From the NCBI GenBank assembly GCA_963576725.1, contig OY755240.1:11267878-11331877 (forward strand): a DNA stretch of 64,000 nucleotides, read 5' to 3'. Every line of letters begins with the position of its first letter. Position 1 is the first letter of the stretch. The notes beneath the pieces were generated by a model. That model was not told the DNA's origin. It did not search any database and saw only the letters and a list, made by a program, of their open reading frames with translations. Both the position numbers and the translations under genes were made by a program. Origin of the DNA: Azorinus chamasolen (lineage: Eukaryota; Mollusca; Bivalvia; Cardiida; Solecurtidae). Positions 21,516 to 33,604 of the stretch are shown here, in pieces.

Positions 21516-22950
21516 TACGCCCACCTAATAAAGGTGGTCGTATATTGGCGTGGCCCAGTCCGTCCGTCCGTTCGTTCGTTCGTTCGTCCGTCAACATTTT
21601 GTTTGTCCGCAGTTTTCTCGTAAAACTGTTTGACAGACATTCACACAAATGTTTAATGTATCAAGATCTGAAGCTGAGTTGATTCTGAGGTTCATTTGAT
21701 TTGTCGTTTCAGAGTTATGGCCCTTGTCCTTAAAATGCAAATAGTTTGTCCGCTGTTTTCTGGGAAAACTATTTGATAGATATTAATGAAACTTCACACA
21801 AATGTTTAATGCATCAAGATCTGAAGCTGAATCGATTCAGGGGTTGATTTGATTTGTCGTTTCGGAGTTATGGCCCTTTTACTTAAAAATAATGTAAATA
21901 CATGCAAATAGTTTGTCCGCTGTTTTCTGGAAAAACTATTTAAGATATATTAATGAAACTTCACACAAATGTTTAATGCATCAAGATCTGAAGCTGGGTT
22001 GATTCTGAGGATCAATTGATTTTTTGTTTCAGAGTTATTACCCTTGTCCTTAAAAAATAATGCAAATACATGCAAATAGTTTGTCCGCTGTTTTCTGGGA
22101 AAACTATTTGAGAGATATTAATGAAACTTCACACAAATGTTTAATGCATCAATATCTGAAGCTGTGTCGATTCTAATGTTCATTTGATATTTTGTTTCAG
22201 AGTTATGGCCCTTTTACTTAAAAAATAATGCAAATATATGCAAATAGTTTGTCCGCTGTTTTCTGGGAAAACTATTTGACAGATATTAATGAAACTTCAC
22301 ACACATGTTTAATGAATCAAGACCTGAAGCTAAGTCAATTCTGAGGTTCATTTGATTTGTCGTTTTGGGGTTATGGCCCTTGCACTTAAAAGAAATAATG
22401 CAAATCTATGCAAATATATATGAGGATGGCCGTAACTTTTTCGTTTGAAATGATATTTACTTCAATTTTTTTATAAGGTTAAACCTTAATATGAATTTTC
22501 ACATATATTGCGGGGTTTTTGGTAAGTCATGTTATTCTAAAGTTATGGTCCTTGAACTTTGTGTGTTCGTTGCTTTGTTTGTCGGTCAGCGTTTAGTTTG
22601 TCTCTTGTTTTCTGGGAAAACTATAAAATGATATAAATGAAACTTAACACAAATGTTTTAAGCAACAAATTCTGAAGCTGAGTTTATTTTGAGGTTCATT
22701 CAGTTTGTCTTTACAGAGTTATGGCCGTTGCACTTTTCAAAAATCTGCAAATATGAGGATTAGCTGTAACTTTTTTATTTAATAAGATATTCACTTCAAT
22801 TTTTTTAAAAATAGTATCACCTTAATATGGAAATCAAGATCTGAAGCACAGATTAGAAAATGTCAACACTTATAAGGCATGTTGAATCAGAGACAGTTTG
22901 CAAGTGGGCGTATTATGTACCGTATGCTGTACTCTTGTTATGTTTTTGTA
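21516..22950 (+). repeat. Noncoding element: terminal hairpin, CCGT/CGTT tract and ~168-bp tandem modules
   Basis: It begins with a hairpin (cgcccacctaa / aaggtggtcgta near 21518-21545), then 'gtccgtccgtccgttcgttc', then a tandem array. The phrase 'gtttgtccgc' recurs at 21601, 21744, 21911, 22079 and 22247 (spacing 143, 167, 168, 168), and each unit carries 'gagttatggccctt' or a near variant. The right end matches bases 1-160. The architecture resembles noncoding Helitron/Helentron-derived 'pearl'-type elements of bivalves, which is an inference. No protein is encoded. Confidence 0.8.
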
Positions 22951-23189
22951 TACAAGAGATTATGGAGTCCAAAACGACAAGTTCTCAACCCACATTGCTT
23001 AAAATTATATTTTATGTCGATCAACATATTTGAAAAAGAAAAGATAACTTTGAACTGAAAACAGCAATAATTATCTCCCTTGTAACTGTAAAAAAGAAAC
23101 GACTTAGCCTTAATATACGTACAACAAGCTATTTTTCAGTTATATATGGACAAACATTTTGCATAAGGCACTGAATACAATGTATCATC

Positions 23190-23835
23190 ATTAGGGTCCT
23201 GCATTGAAAATGCAGGAGCCCTATAGGAATCACATTTTCTGTCCATTAGAACGTCCGTCCGTCCATCCGTCCGTCCGTTAACACTTGATGTGACGCGATA
23301 ACTCAAAACAGTACTCCATATATTGGTTTCATATTAAGAACATATGCTTAGTACCACCAGAGGAAGATGCCTATAGTTTTGGGTTTGAATCAGATCACTA
23401 TGTCTAGATTCATCTGCCCTTGATTCATCCAAACTGTCAAACAGTTATCTGCCCCTGATTCATGAAAATTACCATTAAATTTTGTCAACACTTTTGATGT
23501 GAAGCGATTACTCAAACAGTATTTCACATATTGGTTTCATATTAAGGGCATATGTTCAGTATCACCAGAGAAACAGGCCTATAGTTTTTGAGTTGAATCA
23601 GCTCATTATGTCTAGATTTATCTACCCTTGATTCATCCAAAATGTCATAATCTTTTGTCAACACTTGATCTGAAGTGATAACTCAAAACAGTACTTCACA
23701 CATTTGGTTCATATTAAGGGCATATGCTTAGTATTAGGAGAGGAAGACACCTACAGTTTTTGGGTTGAATGAGATCATCATGTTCAGAGTTATCTGCCCT
23801 TGATTTATCAAAAATGCCACATTCGACAAAGATCA
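23190..23835 (+). repeat. Noncoding element: terminal hairpin, CCGTCCGT tract and ~180-bp modules
   Basis: The start folds as 'gggtcctgcattgaaaatgc' with 'aggagccc'. It is followed at about 23250 by 'cgtccgtccgtccatccgtc'. Three modules starting at about 23280, 23488 and 23660 share 'acacttgatgtg', 'catattggtttcatattaag' and 'tctgcccttgattcat'. Confidence 0.75.
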
Positions 23836-24179
23836 TCTGCATGGCTCTCTCTGACCAAGTCAGTTTTCTAGTTTAGATATTATCTACATCATAAAACAAT
23901 TTCATAACGTATTTATTATTTCTATACTGTAATTGTACGTCTAATATTGAATGTGCTCATAAACTATTTCCTATTACTGCACTTTGTTTGGTTATTTGCC
24001 AAATGATTCTAGGGCAGTTATCTCAGAAGTGCTGAGGCTAGTAGATTCTTCTGAATAATAATTTTCCAAAAAGGTCGCACCAACGACATTAGAAAAGTGC
24101 TAGTCGTTACACTGTTTGAGAGGCCACAAGCAGACCTAGAGAATGTACCGGTAGTTTGTTCTGTGAGGATGCAAAAGGG

Positions 24180-26230
24180 CGCAGATAAAAGGAAGAAAAT
24201 GTAGAGCTATTCTTCCAGGAAACAGCCGTAAGGGTTAATGGAGGTTAAGAAGAAGAGAATGACGAAACAGCCAATTGTCGGCGTACTGAATCAGAGTGAG
24301 ACCAATCTGCTAGTGATAGGCCGCTACGACCCCCATGGGTTTGGTGAAATCTCTGGGGGCCGTAATGAGGCCAAAGGGCAATGTCCGGGACTAGTAAACA
24401 GTACCCAAGACAGAAGCGCAATTTGTGTCTGTCTGCTGAGTGAATTGGGAGATGAAAATATGCATCCGAGAAATCCATGGAAATGCCCCATTGGTCTGGT
24501 TTGATAGACAGCCGAATGGAAGCGATGGTCTCCATCTTGAAAGATTCGACATACTTGTTTACAGTAGAAAGGTTGATGATTGGTCAAATTGCGCCATTTT
24601 TCTTTGGAATTTGAAATAGACGGCTGTAAAAGCCGGCCGAATTCTCGTTCAGTACCGTTTCTACTGTCCCTTTTGCGAGAAGCCAGGATCCAGAGTCCGG
24701 TGTGTTCGCATGATCCGACGACTGATGAATAGGGACCCAGGAAATAGGAGGCTGCCGAACCAGAGGGATATGATAGCCTGCCTCTACAATAGAGAGGGAC
24801 CAAGGATCCTGTGTGATATTGCGCCATGCTGCGACAAAGTGAAGCAGTCTGGCGTCCACAAGAATGGAAGGTCGGATAGGAGTGGGTGCAGAAAGAGCTA
24901 GTTCCTAGAGCTGACGACTCGAAGGGTCAGAACTCCAAGGGTGGGAGCGGGGCCAGCTCTGGACCGCCTGGTCCGTGGTGGCGGAACAGGGACCAGTCAA
25001 ATGTTGCTCTTGGCCGAACCGCACTGAAGGGGAGAATATGGCTTGTTCTTAAGACCATGTTTCTCCTGGGGCGTAGAAAGGCCCTTAAAGGTTTGCACAT
25101 AGCCACGGGGACCTTTAGGATCTTCCAAGGAGAAGGGCAAGATACCGGAGAATGCCTTGGAGAAGTATTGTCCACTTGTTCCTTCTCCTTAATTTTGCCT
25201 CCAAAAATAAGCTCCGAGGCAAATTGACCCGCCCGCAATTCAACCTTGGAGGTGTCTTGCAGGCAGAGGCGGACTAAAGACCCAGCTGGTAGGAAAGGCG
25301 CTTGGTAACTTCAGAGAAAGGAGACTCTGAAGCTAGCTCTTCTTATAGAGCAGCAGCTAAAAGGTCCATGTTGGAAGCAACTCCCATTCGCTGTCTCTGT
25401 CGCAACTCCTACCGCTTGAATAGAGACGAGGCCCCGGGGCTGTTGGCATCCAGCAAGGGGATCCGGTAAAATAGCCCAGGGTGGCTGTCAGAAGAGGCTG
25501 GAGGCCTGATAGATGAGGAAGGAGCCATGGATCTCGAAAGTTGTGAGGACATGGTCCCACCGACTGCAAGCCTGAAATGGAAATCTTCATCCTGGTCTGC
25601 CAGCCAAACAGAAGGAATCTAGACGGGGGAGAGACTTTGAAAGATTAGGAAGCTCTCCCTGTTCAGAGTAGTTCAAAGGACAAGAGCGAGTCCTTGTGAG
25701 TTAGCTTAGGGGGACTAGGCATATGGAAGGCGGGAGGAAGGCGAAAACAGTCCTCACACGCCTTATCAAAAGCAAACGATGACGGCTCAGATTCGTCGAC
25801 GACTGAGCCTCCTCTAGGTCCGACGCTCCAGTTGTATCCGACTCCCCGATTGTCCCTATGAGCCATTATTTACAGGACTTCCTGTTCCCCCTCAGACTAC
25901 ACCCTGGTGACTGTCGACGACAGCGTTACCCGGAGAGGAGGTCCTCCTACAGGCTCTGAAGAGTGGACTGTGAGTGGGCAAGGAAGAGGACTGTCGCTCC
26001 CTGAGTCGAACTTACCACATGCCCTGACCGGTATGGAGGCCAGACAGGCTGTTGGGGGGCAAAGCCAGGAGGAGCCCAAGAAGGATAGGGGAATGGGGGC
26101 CACCGAGGTGGGTCAAGACCCTGCTAGTTGGGCTGCCAGCAAGGCACGTCCTGCTGGTTCCAGGCAGTGAGTACCGGCTGGCGAGATCGTCAAGCCGGCG
26201 TATCTGAAGAGACAGAACGATATCGATATA
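24180..26230 (-). mobile_element. DIRS-like retrotransposon relic (gag-like region and RT)
   Basis: This block is visibly more GC-rich than its surroundings. Minus-strand translation gives a pre-RT region (WRNITQDPWSLSIVEAGY, then FYSRLFQIPKKNGAI), the RT motif MDFSDAYFHLPIH and, after a frameshift, LPFGLITAPRDFTKPMGV and QYADNWLF, the last replacing the usual Y.DDW box. These are diagnostic of DIRS-order RTs. Upstream (25.2-26.2 kb) is an acidic, serine-rich gag-like region with stops. No tyrosine recombinase or terminal repeats are seen. Confidence 0.75.
24245..24859 (-). pseudogene. DIRS-like reverse transcriptase, frameshifted
   Basis: Two overlapping minus-strand frames together hold the RT N-terminal half. 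The first (24859-24584) carries AWRNITQDPWSL, the E/KG box (KGTVETVLNENSAGFYS) and QIPKKNGAI. The second (24535-24245) carries MDFSDAYFHLPIHSADRH with the first catalytic aspartate. After about 24430 the homologous reading shifts frame (LPFGLITAPRDF) and meets a TAG before QYADNWLF, where one catalytic aspartate is changed to asparagine. The enzyme would convert element RNA to cDNA in a working DIRS. Here it is clearly inactivated. Confidence 0.8.
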
Positions 26231-26267
26231 ATATCCCATTTTAGTTCGGGGTTTGTGGGGATATAAA

Positions 26268-27310
26268 GCTACAATAGTAGTTTGTTTTCAAACTTGGACA
26301 ATTATGTGCATAGAGAATGTTGTTGTTATTATCATGTGCAAATTTACTTTGTCATTCATCTTAAAACCACTTATTGACAAAGTAGCATTTGTTGCATTTT
26401 GTTATACTGAAATAATACTGTGTATCTACGGAACAGAAAATGAATAAATAAATGACCTGACAACATTTAGGTGTCATTTGAAAACGTTTTATATGAAAAA
26501 TGATAACACATAACATACTCATTTGCTGAATAAGATCATTTTTTTTATTTTAAGCATTAATTAATATTCATGAATATGCAAATGAGTACAATTGTAGTTT
26601 GTTATCAAACTGCGACAATTTTGTGCATAGAGAACGTTGTTGTAATCATCATAAGCAAATTTACTTTGTCATTTATCTGAAAACCACTTATTGACAAATA
26701 GCATATTTTAATTTTTGGGGTCATTTTCCCCACCCACTTTCTTTTGCCATACCGAAGTAATACTGTGTATCTATGGAACACAAAATGAATAAATAAATGA
26801 CCTAACAGCAGTCATGTGTCATTTGAAACCATGTAATATGAAAAATGATTAAATATAACATATTCGTTTGCTAAATAAGGTCATTTTTTAAAACAAAAAA
26901 AGGCATTTTTTAGATTCTCATTAATATTCATGAATATGCAAATGAGCAAGATAGCAGTTTGTTCTCAAACTGGGAGAATTTTGTGCGTAGAGAACGTTGT
27001 TGTAATTATCATGTGCAAATTTATTTTGTCATTCATCTTAAAACCACGTATTGATAAAATAGCATTTTTTACATTTTGTTGGGTCATTTTACCCCATCCA
27101 CTTTCTTTGCTATACTAACTCAATACTGTGTATCTATGGAACAGAAAATGAATAAATAAATGACCTGACAACATTTATGTGCCATTTGAAACCTTTTAAT
27201 ATGAAAAATGAATAATCATAACATACTTGTTTGCTAAATAAGGTCATTTTTTAACAATTTAAGCAGTTTATTTCAGATTCTCATTAATATTCATGAATAT
27301 GCCAATGAGC
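26268..27310 (+). repeat. Tandem repeat, about 360-bp period, three units
   Basis: The palindromic core 'ttaatattcatgaatatgca' begins at 26561, 26921 and 27284 (spacing 360 and 363). Each unit also has 'gtttgtt.tcaaactg', 'agagaacgttgttgtaat' and 'gaatgaataaataaatgacc' variants. No open frame is shared by the units. The first unit starts near 26268. Confidence 0.85.
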
Positions 27311-27639
27311 AAATTATGAATAAAAGACTCCTGCCATGTGATAAATATATTGATATTATTTTAAAACTATTTTGGATGTTTTATAAACAAACTAAATTAT
27401 GTTTTTGCATCTTAATGACACTAATGCTGAAACTTCGAAATGTTGGCGGTTGCCATGGAAACGCGTTGACCGTATGCTTATCCTGCATCCAATACTTGTC
27501 CAATAACCGGAACTTGTTAACATATACCCTAAGCTTTAAGAAACTATAGGTGTACCAAACTCCCACTAGGTTATGGGTCGATTATGGGCCCTTGGCCTAA
27601 TATGTACATACAGAAACATGGAGAGATTTAAAACAATAC

Positions 27640-28640
27640 ATGCCCAAACCCAATTTATGTAACAACTAGAAAAGTGTGTCTGTAAGACACAGCGATGCCC
27701 ACGATAAGTACATGTTGATTGCCTAGCTGAGCGTAAAATTCCAAAGTCATTTGACCTTGGGTTTCCTGGAGGCATGGGCTGGGTGCATAAAGAAAGTAGG
27801 AATGATGTTTGATATGTATCTGCATTTCCATACCAATAGCTATAGCAGTTAGTAAGATATAAGTCGATGAAAAAACTGTGACAAACAAGTGTCATTTGAC
27901 AGTGACATTGAGCTTTCGGGAAGCATGAGTTGGGTGTGCAATGAAAGTATAGATGATATTTAATGTGTATATTCAATTCCATGCTCATAGCTACAGTGGT
28001 TAGGGAGAAACAATACAATGAAAAAACTGTGACAACCAACTGCACGTAAAATTTGACCTTGACCTTTGGTTTGCGGGCAGCATGGTCTGCGTATGCAATG
28101 AAAGTATGGGTGGTGTCTATGCAATTTCATGGCAATAGCTACAGTGGTTAGGGAGAAATAAGACAATGAAAAACTGTGACAACCAACTGCATGTAAATGT
28201 GATAATGAACTGCACGTACAATTTCCAAGTCATTTGACCTTGACCTGGGGCTTGCGGGCAGCATGAGTGGGGTGCCAAATGAAAGTATGGATATTTTTAA
28301 TGTGTATATGCAATTCCATGGCAATAGTTACAGTGGTTAGGGAGGAATAAGACAATGAAAAACTGTGACAACCGACTGCACGTTAATATGACAACCAACT
28401 GCACGTAAAATTTCGTAGTCATTTGACCTTGACCTTGGGCTTGCGGGCAGCATGGGTGGGGTGACAAATGATAGCACAGATGGTAATGATGTGTATGTGA
28501 AGTTTCCTGCGCAGAAGTGTAGAAATTACTGACATATAATACTTTATAGAAAAAGCGTGATGCACGGACAAACAGTCAGAAAGACGGACGGACAGGTGCA
28601 AACCATAATGTCCCTGACTGACGTCACGGGGGCATAAAAA
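27640..28640. repeat. Tandem-module noncoding element ending in a GGAC tract
   Basis: Four to five irregular modules (roughly 130-190 bp) share 'ttccatggcaatagctacag', 'tggttagggagaaataagac', 'aaaactgtgacaacc' and 'tgaccttgacctttgg'. It ends with 'agacggacggacaggtgc' and 'gggggcataa' near 28590-28640, the same terminal style as the other tandem elements but inverted. Minus-strand open frames are repeat read-through. Confidence 0.75.
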
Positions 28641-29109
28641 TGACAAGATGTTTAGTAATAAAGAAAAATGAAGAATAATTCAGAATTCAGAGAAATAAAA
28701 CCCTTTCATAAGTTTTATCCACACAACATATTTTTCTCATACTCTAAGTACATGTGTAATAAATTATAGGAGGATTGAAATCAATGTCTTGGTCCCTAAC
28801 CGGTTGAACGCACAATTTAACGAAAAGCACTTATGTGCTGCACATTCATACAGGAACCTGTATAGCATACTTATTGATTTAAATATATCACTTCTAACAT
28901 GTAATATTCAATCCAAGATCAATCACAAACATAAATAAAGCAACTTTGACTAAATATTGTCAAGTCCAAAAAGGGAGATAAGTCTGTTACAATTTATAGA
29001 AGTGTTATGGCTGCTGCAAGACAATGTCATCCAATAAGTTGAGGCAGCTTTTTTATTATGTGATGTGTCAACTCCAAAGTTCTAAACCTAGGTACCTTTT
29101 CAGAATAAC

Positions 29110-29620
29110 ATTAAGTTCAAGGACCATAACTCTGACAAAAAATATTCAACCAGACAGATATCCGAACTTAAGCTGTAACTCATCTAGATTTAGCTTTATG
29201 TCAAATATAAAGTTAATATATCTAACCACTTCCAAAGAAATGCCGGAAAATTGAAATTTTGACAAAAAATTAAAGTTCAATAGCCATAACTCTGGCAAAA
29301 ATTATTCAACCAGACAGAGACTGGGAATTAGGCTGTAAATTAACTAGATTTAGGTTTATGCCAAAAATAAAGTTGATATCTCCAACCACTTCAAAAACAT
29401 TCTGGAAAATTCAAAATTTAAAGAAATGAATTAAAGTTCAAGAACAATAACTCTGGAAATAATTATTCAACCGGACTGAGATTGGACCATAAGCTGTAAC
29501 TTATCTAAATTTAGCTTTGTAGAAAATACAGAGTTGATATCTCCATATCTTCCACAAAAAGTCCAGAAAACCGGCAAACATTGGTAGGGGACTATAAGGG
29601 GGAGATAACTCCTGAAGTAG
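29110..29620 (+). repeat. Tandem repeat, 160-bp period, three units
   Basis: Units begin at about 29111, 29271 and 29431 with '(t)taaagttcaa', followed by 'ccataactctg', 'attcaaccagacagag', 'aactagatttag' and 'tccaaccacttc'. The phrase 'aaggaccataactctg' is the reverse complement of the 'gagttatggtcctt' phrase of the other tandem elements. Confidence 0.8.
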
Positions 29621-29679
29621 TGGTCCGATCATAATGGAAGTATGCGGTGCACAGCTTTATATGGTCAAATGGCTATACA

Positions 29680-30335
29680 TGTTTCTCACTTTGTTCATCA
29701 ACTATGTTAAAAAAAACATTAAAAAGGGATATGATCCTATAGTACTACAACATACTGCATGTTTGGTTGTCAACCCTTTTACAGTTGGCAATTACGCTGG
29801 CCTCTTTGCATGTACGCCGACAAGAAAGGTTTAGTACTCTATGAAGGCGACCTCTTCAGAAACGGAAGGAGGACGTCAGATATCTGTACTATTTCTTTTT
29901 TGTCGTACCCTTTATTACTTGTCTACAGTTACTCTGTTTGCAGCTCAATCATTGAGTACACTAGCGATAAGTGGATACAGTTTGTTCACTTAAATGTTTT
30001 CGTTATACATGCACTTTACCACTGCATATGCCATCGCGGTTGTTGTAGTTTAGTCGGAGAGGGGATACGTTTATTTACACTGTTTGTTTTTTAGGGTGGT
30101 GATGAAATAAATGTGAGGTTGGGCGCCCATAAGCCGATTTAATCCCCCAGTGATTTTGTCACTGACCGTTCTAAGGCGGTACTTCCATCTTCCCCCTATT
30201 GTATGTTTGTTTTGTCTTTGTGCGTCTCTTGATGTTTTTTATAGTTATGTATATTTGCTCTTTCCTTGTGTTGCTGTTCGGACGACTGTTTGTTCTATAT
30301 GTGGTGTTTCCTGCATGACTCATTTTTGTACTTTT
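29680..30335 (+). mobile_element. 5'-truncated Naiad: RT C-terminus plus type B 3' UTR
   Basis: About 50 RT codons remain (GYDPIVLQHTACLVVNPFTV, ending at the TAG at 29832-29834). The complete type B UTR of about 500 bases follows, to the tip 'gactcatttttgtactttt' at 30335. This copy and the one at 32938-33604 give the cleanest view of the type B 3' end. Confidence 0.85.
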
Positions 30336-30344
30336 CAACAAAAC

Positions 30345-30470
30345 TGTAGAAAAAGAAGGCCGGACAAAATTGTGTCCACGGACAGATGGACGGACAGACG
30401 GACGGACGGACAGGCAGACGGACAACCTGATTCTAGTATAACCCCCAAACTTCGTTGTGGGGGTATAATT
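30345..30470. repeat. Hairpin plus GGAC tract terminus of a tandem-module element
   Basis: Contains 'gacggacagacggacggacg' and a hairpin 'acccccaaacttcgttgtgg' followed by 'gggt'. It resembles the ends of the 21.5 and 23.2 kb elements in inverse orientation, but the modules are missing. Confidence 0.65.
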
Positions 30471-30672
30471 AGATTACGACTATTAAAATCGTCTAGCAAA
30501 GAACAGGCTCTGGCAAAATCGGATAAGTTGACAAATGTAAATCTCATAAGATGTAGAACGGGCACATCTCCACCTAGGAGAGGATAATTAACACATTTGG
30601 AATTGAAATCCTCCCTTTTATCGTACATTTTGGACGAAACGTTATCATCTATGACGGAAATACTCATATCTA
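30471..30672 (-). mobile_element. Naiad RT fragment, minus strand
   Basis: Matches the RT region coding 'SVIDDNVSSKMYDKRED', 'GGDVPV' and 'FARACSLLDDFNSRN' of other copies. Frameshifted and isolated. Confidence 0.8.
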
Positions 30673-30726
30673 AACATGGACAGTGTCCCTTAAAAGGGAC
30701 ATAGGCGATTAGTCTTGACCCACAAC

Positions 30727-30800
30727 TGAGTCTGCAGTTTTCTCTTTTCGCATTGCTACTTTAGTTTGCAAAGAATTTCTCACTTTCAGAATATTATACC
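30727..30800 (+). repeat. Short CAGACTC-hairpin family fragment
   Basis: It carries 'gagtctgcagttttctcttt', 'cgcattgctactttag' and 'tcactttcagaatatta', the right part of the family. Confidence 0.6.
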
Positions 30801-30804
30801 AGCA

Positions 30805-31092
30805 AATGTTTTGTTTGGTCTGCACATCAACAAAATACATGGGTTCCAAAACTAGATCTGAACGGGTTTGCCTATAATTTGGGAATTCGTCGGTTAACGT
30901 ACCTGCATTCACAATCTTCTGAGTTCCTAAATCTCTCAGAAGTCCCTCTATAGCAGGATCTGTAGGGTCATACAGTGCATTTTGTCGTATACCATAGTGA
31001 AACTGTGTGTAATTTGGATAATCTTTATATCTGAAATGCAACATTTGTTTTGATATTCTAACGAGTAACTCCTTTATCTCATAGAGACGCAT
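30805..31092 (-). CDS. Unidentified open frame, possible host exon
   Basis: About 96 codons of non-repetitive sequence from the ATG at 31092 to about 30805, after which the frame runs into a hairpin-repeat fragment and stops at 30709. The translation is compositionally normal for a protein (for example FRYKDYPNYTQFHYGIRQ, DPAIEGLLRDLGTQ, YFVDVQTKQNICWYN), with no signal peptide or obvious membrane segment. An in-frame TAG lies 10 codons upstream of the ATG. I do not recognise the family. It could be an exon of a host gene truncated by repeats or a fragment of an unrecognised element. Confidence 0.3.
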
Positions 31093-31099
31093 TCTCGTG

Positions 31100-32937
31100 T
31101 CATGGCAAACGTAGATTACCTATATCAGACAGCAATGTGCGTCATTTAATCTGCCGTGTTTCACTTATGACAATAATGATCTACAGTTTCTGCCATGATC
31201 ACAATTATCTTTTTACAGTGACTATTATGCAAATTATTTAATGAATATGCATGAACAGAAATATAACAGATGTCAGGAAGGAAATCAGGAAATCCATGCT
31301 GTTATGTATGCTATTTGTTAAAATTTAAATTATGAAAATCTTTTGGAGAGATTCAGTTTTTCCATGTCGATGCGTAACAATTTAACGTTTATAAATGTAT
31401 AAAAGTCTGGACCGTTTATAGCAATATAAGAATCCGAAATGTATATACAGGTATACGAGTCTGTGGCCAATATGGTGTCAGGGAAACTGACAGTCAGGCA
31501 GTTTTTATATTCAGCAGATATGTATTACACAACAACGTATGGTAAAGATAAATTAATAAGTTTATTTAAGTCTAATGCATTCATTGACGGGGACGCGATA
31601 TGGCGACTGAATTCTGCGATAACTTTGACAGAGTGTAAGGTTACCCGATTATGGGTCAGATTATTACAAAGGTCATGTGAAGGTATTTCAAATAATGTTT
31701 TCCGCGTAAAGCTTTAGTTCTGAAGGCAGAAAACATATGTAAATGAATAATCCTCTTGTATAAAGACCTTCGAGTGGCGATACCAAGTCTGGTGACAGGC
31801 AAACTGACCTGAAGGAAGACTTTAGGTAGTTCATCAAATAGTAGCCGGTAATCAACGTCGAACATGATTATGTCTGGTTATAATATCTGAAATAGTATTA
31901 AGTTTAGCTCGCCAACTGACAAAATTCCCAATCACACCGAGATCCGCACACACAAGAGATCCGATTATTACATCAATGGCTATAGAAACGGCAGCATTGG
32001 TCGTTAAAGGCATTTCAAAGTTCCTTATATAAGTACCCCCCTTTATACACAATATCCAGCTGTGCTCCTGCAGTGTCCAGTCAGGTTCCATAGCCATAAG
32101 AGATACGGTTATGCAATTATACATTGAGTATCTGTGATGGTAGCCCGCCTTATCAGTTTGTGTATCAGATGCCTGTCCGTCAACTCCAAAAAATACACAG
32201 CATGGTGTTAATGGGTTAACATTCCTTTCGAAATGTCTTCGCCACCGGTCCCCAAGTCCAAAGCCAAAAGAAAACAGAACCGTGACAGCACCATCTATAA
32301 CATTGACGCCCCATTGATATTTCTTACAGACGCTGACCCAATTTTTATCCTCTAATTGAATTCGATGGAGTTAGTATATGTGTTACTTTTTGACATTGAG
32401 CAGTGGTGAAGGGATTGTTTGCTGGCCTTCTTCAGCACATGGGATTATGGTTTTCTTTCACGCTTGTCTGATTGTACTTTTTAGAACTCACTCTGAACTG
32501 CAACCACGCAATAAGCAGTTGTGTGAACCGTTTCCAGAGATATGATGTCACCCTTGTCAGTCACTTGTCAGTGCATATCACCCTGTTCAAACCCTTTAGG
32601 TTGACTGCGATGTGGGATTATACCCAGACCTGTGGCTACCATTGATTTCACTTCCCACAGCAACTGTGTGAACTGATTGTCATAGAGGCCCAGCAGCGGA
32701 GAGCAACATATTCATAATATTTTATTTGACCATTATGACGTACCTGACTTTGGCTTGATCTCTGTCATGAAAGACTATCCGAACTCACCACAAACCAGAC
32801 TACGACCTTCCTCTGCGATCAATTGCATGAACGCTTTGGAAGCCATGTTATAGACAATCATGTGTCGACGTATTTCTGATTGATGGCCTTCTATACTGGT
32901 TTCGTCACTTTATTGTAAAGTAAAATTATTGGACATA
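31100..32937. other. No recognised feature
   Basis: Mostly unique-looking sequence. The minus strand at about 32380-31700 can be read for stretches as hydrophobic peptide, but with stops and no secure family. A motif similar to the 36.3-36.9 kb minisatellite ('gtataaaagtctggaccg') occurs near 31397-31460. Confidence 0.4.
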
Positions 32938-33604
32938 CCCATTTTCTCACTTTGTTCATCAAATGTATAAAACAATTCATTAAAAAGGGATATGATCCTG
33001 TAGTACTACAACATACTGCATGTTTGGTTGTGAACCCTTTTACAGTTGGCTATCACGCTGGCCTCTTTGCATGTACGCCGACAAGAAAGGTTTAGTACTC
33101 TATGAAGGCGACCTCTTAAATCCAGAAATGGAAGGAGAACGTCAGATATCTGTACTATTTCATTTTTGTCGTACCCTTTATTACTTTTCTACAGTTACTC
33201 TGTTTGCAGCTCAATCATTGAGTACACTAGCGATAGGTAGATACAGTATGTTCACTTAAATGTTTTTTCGTTATACATGCACTTTACCACTGTATTTGCT
33301 GTCGCGGTTGTTGTAGATTAGTCGGAGAGGGGATACGTTTATTTACACTGTTTGTCTTTTAGGATGGGGATGGAATAAATGTGAGGTTGGGCGCCCATAA
33401 ACCGGTTTAACCCCCCAGTGACTTTTGTCACTGACAGTTCTAAGGCGGTACTTCCATCTTCCTCCTATTGTATGTTTGTTTTGTCTTTGTGCGTCTCTTG
33501 TTGTTTTTTCTACTTATGTACATTTGCTGTTTCCTTGTGTTGCTGTTCGGGCGAGTGTTTGTTCTGTATGTGGTGTTTCCTGCATGACTCATTTTTGTAC
33601 TTTT
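32938..33604 (+). mobile_element. 5'-truncated Naiad: RT C-terminus plus type B 3' UTR
   Basis: It begins 'cccattttctcactttgttc', codes the last RT residues (frameshifted) to the stop near 33093, and runs through the full type B UTR to the tip at 33604. It is closely similar to 29680-30335. Confidence 0.85.

Noticed and set aside
28550..28640. CRISPR-like or phage-like repeat structure in the tandem arrays
   Set aside because: Units are long, lack spacers of unique sequence and lie in eukaryotic DNA; they are tandem-module repeats.
30150..30587. 145-codon + strand frame
   Set aside because: It runs through a type B Naiad UTR, a GGAC tract and antisense Naiad RT; a chance read-through.
31439..31717. 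92-codon + strand frame
   Set aside because: No recognisable domain, no splice or promoter context, and its start lies in a minisatellite-like patch.
31700..32380. Minus-strand hydrophobic reading resembling the first helix of a monocarboxylate transporter
   Set aside because: Only a weak resemblance over about 25 residues, with stops and frame changes; not enough to call a gene.
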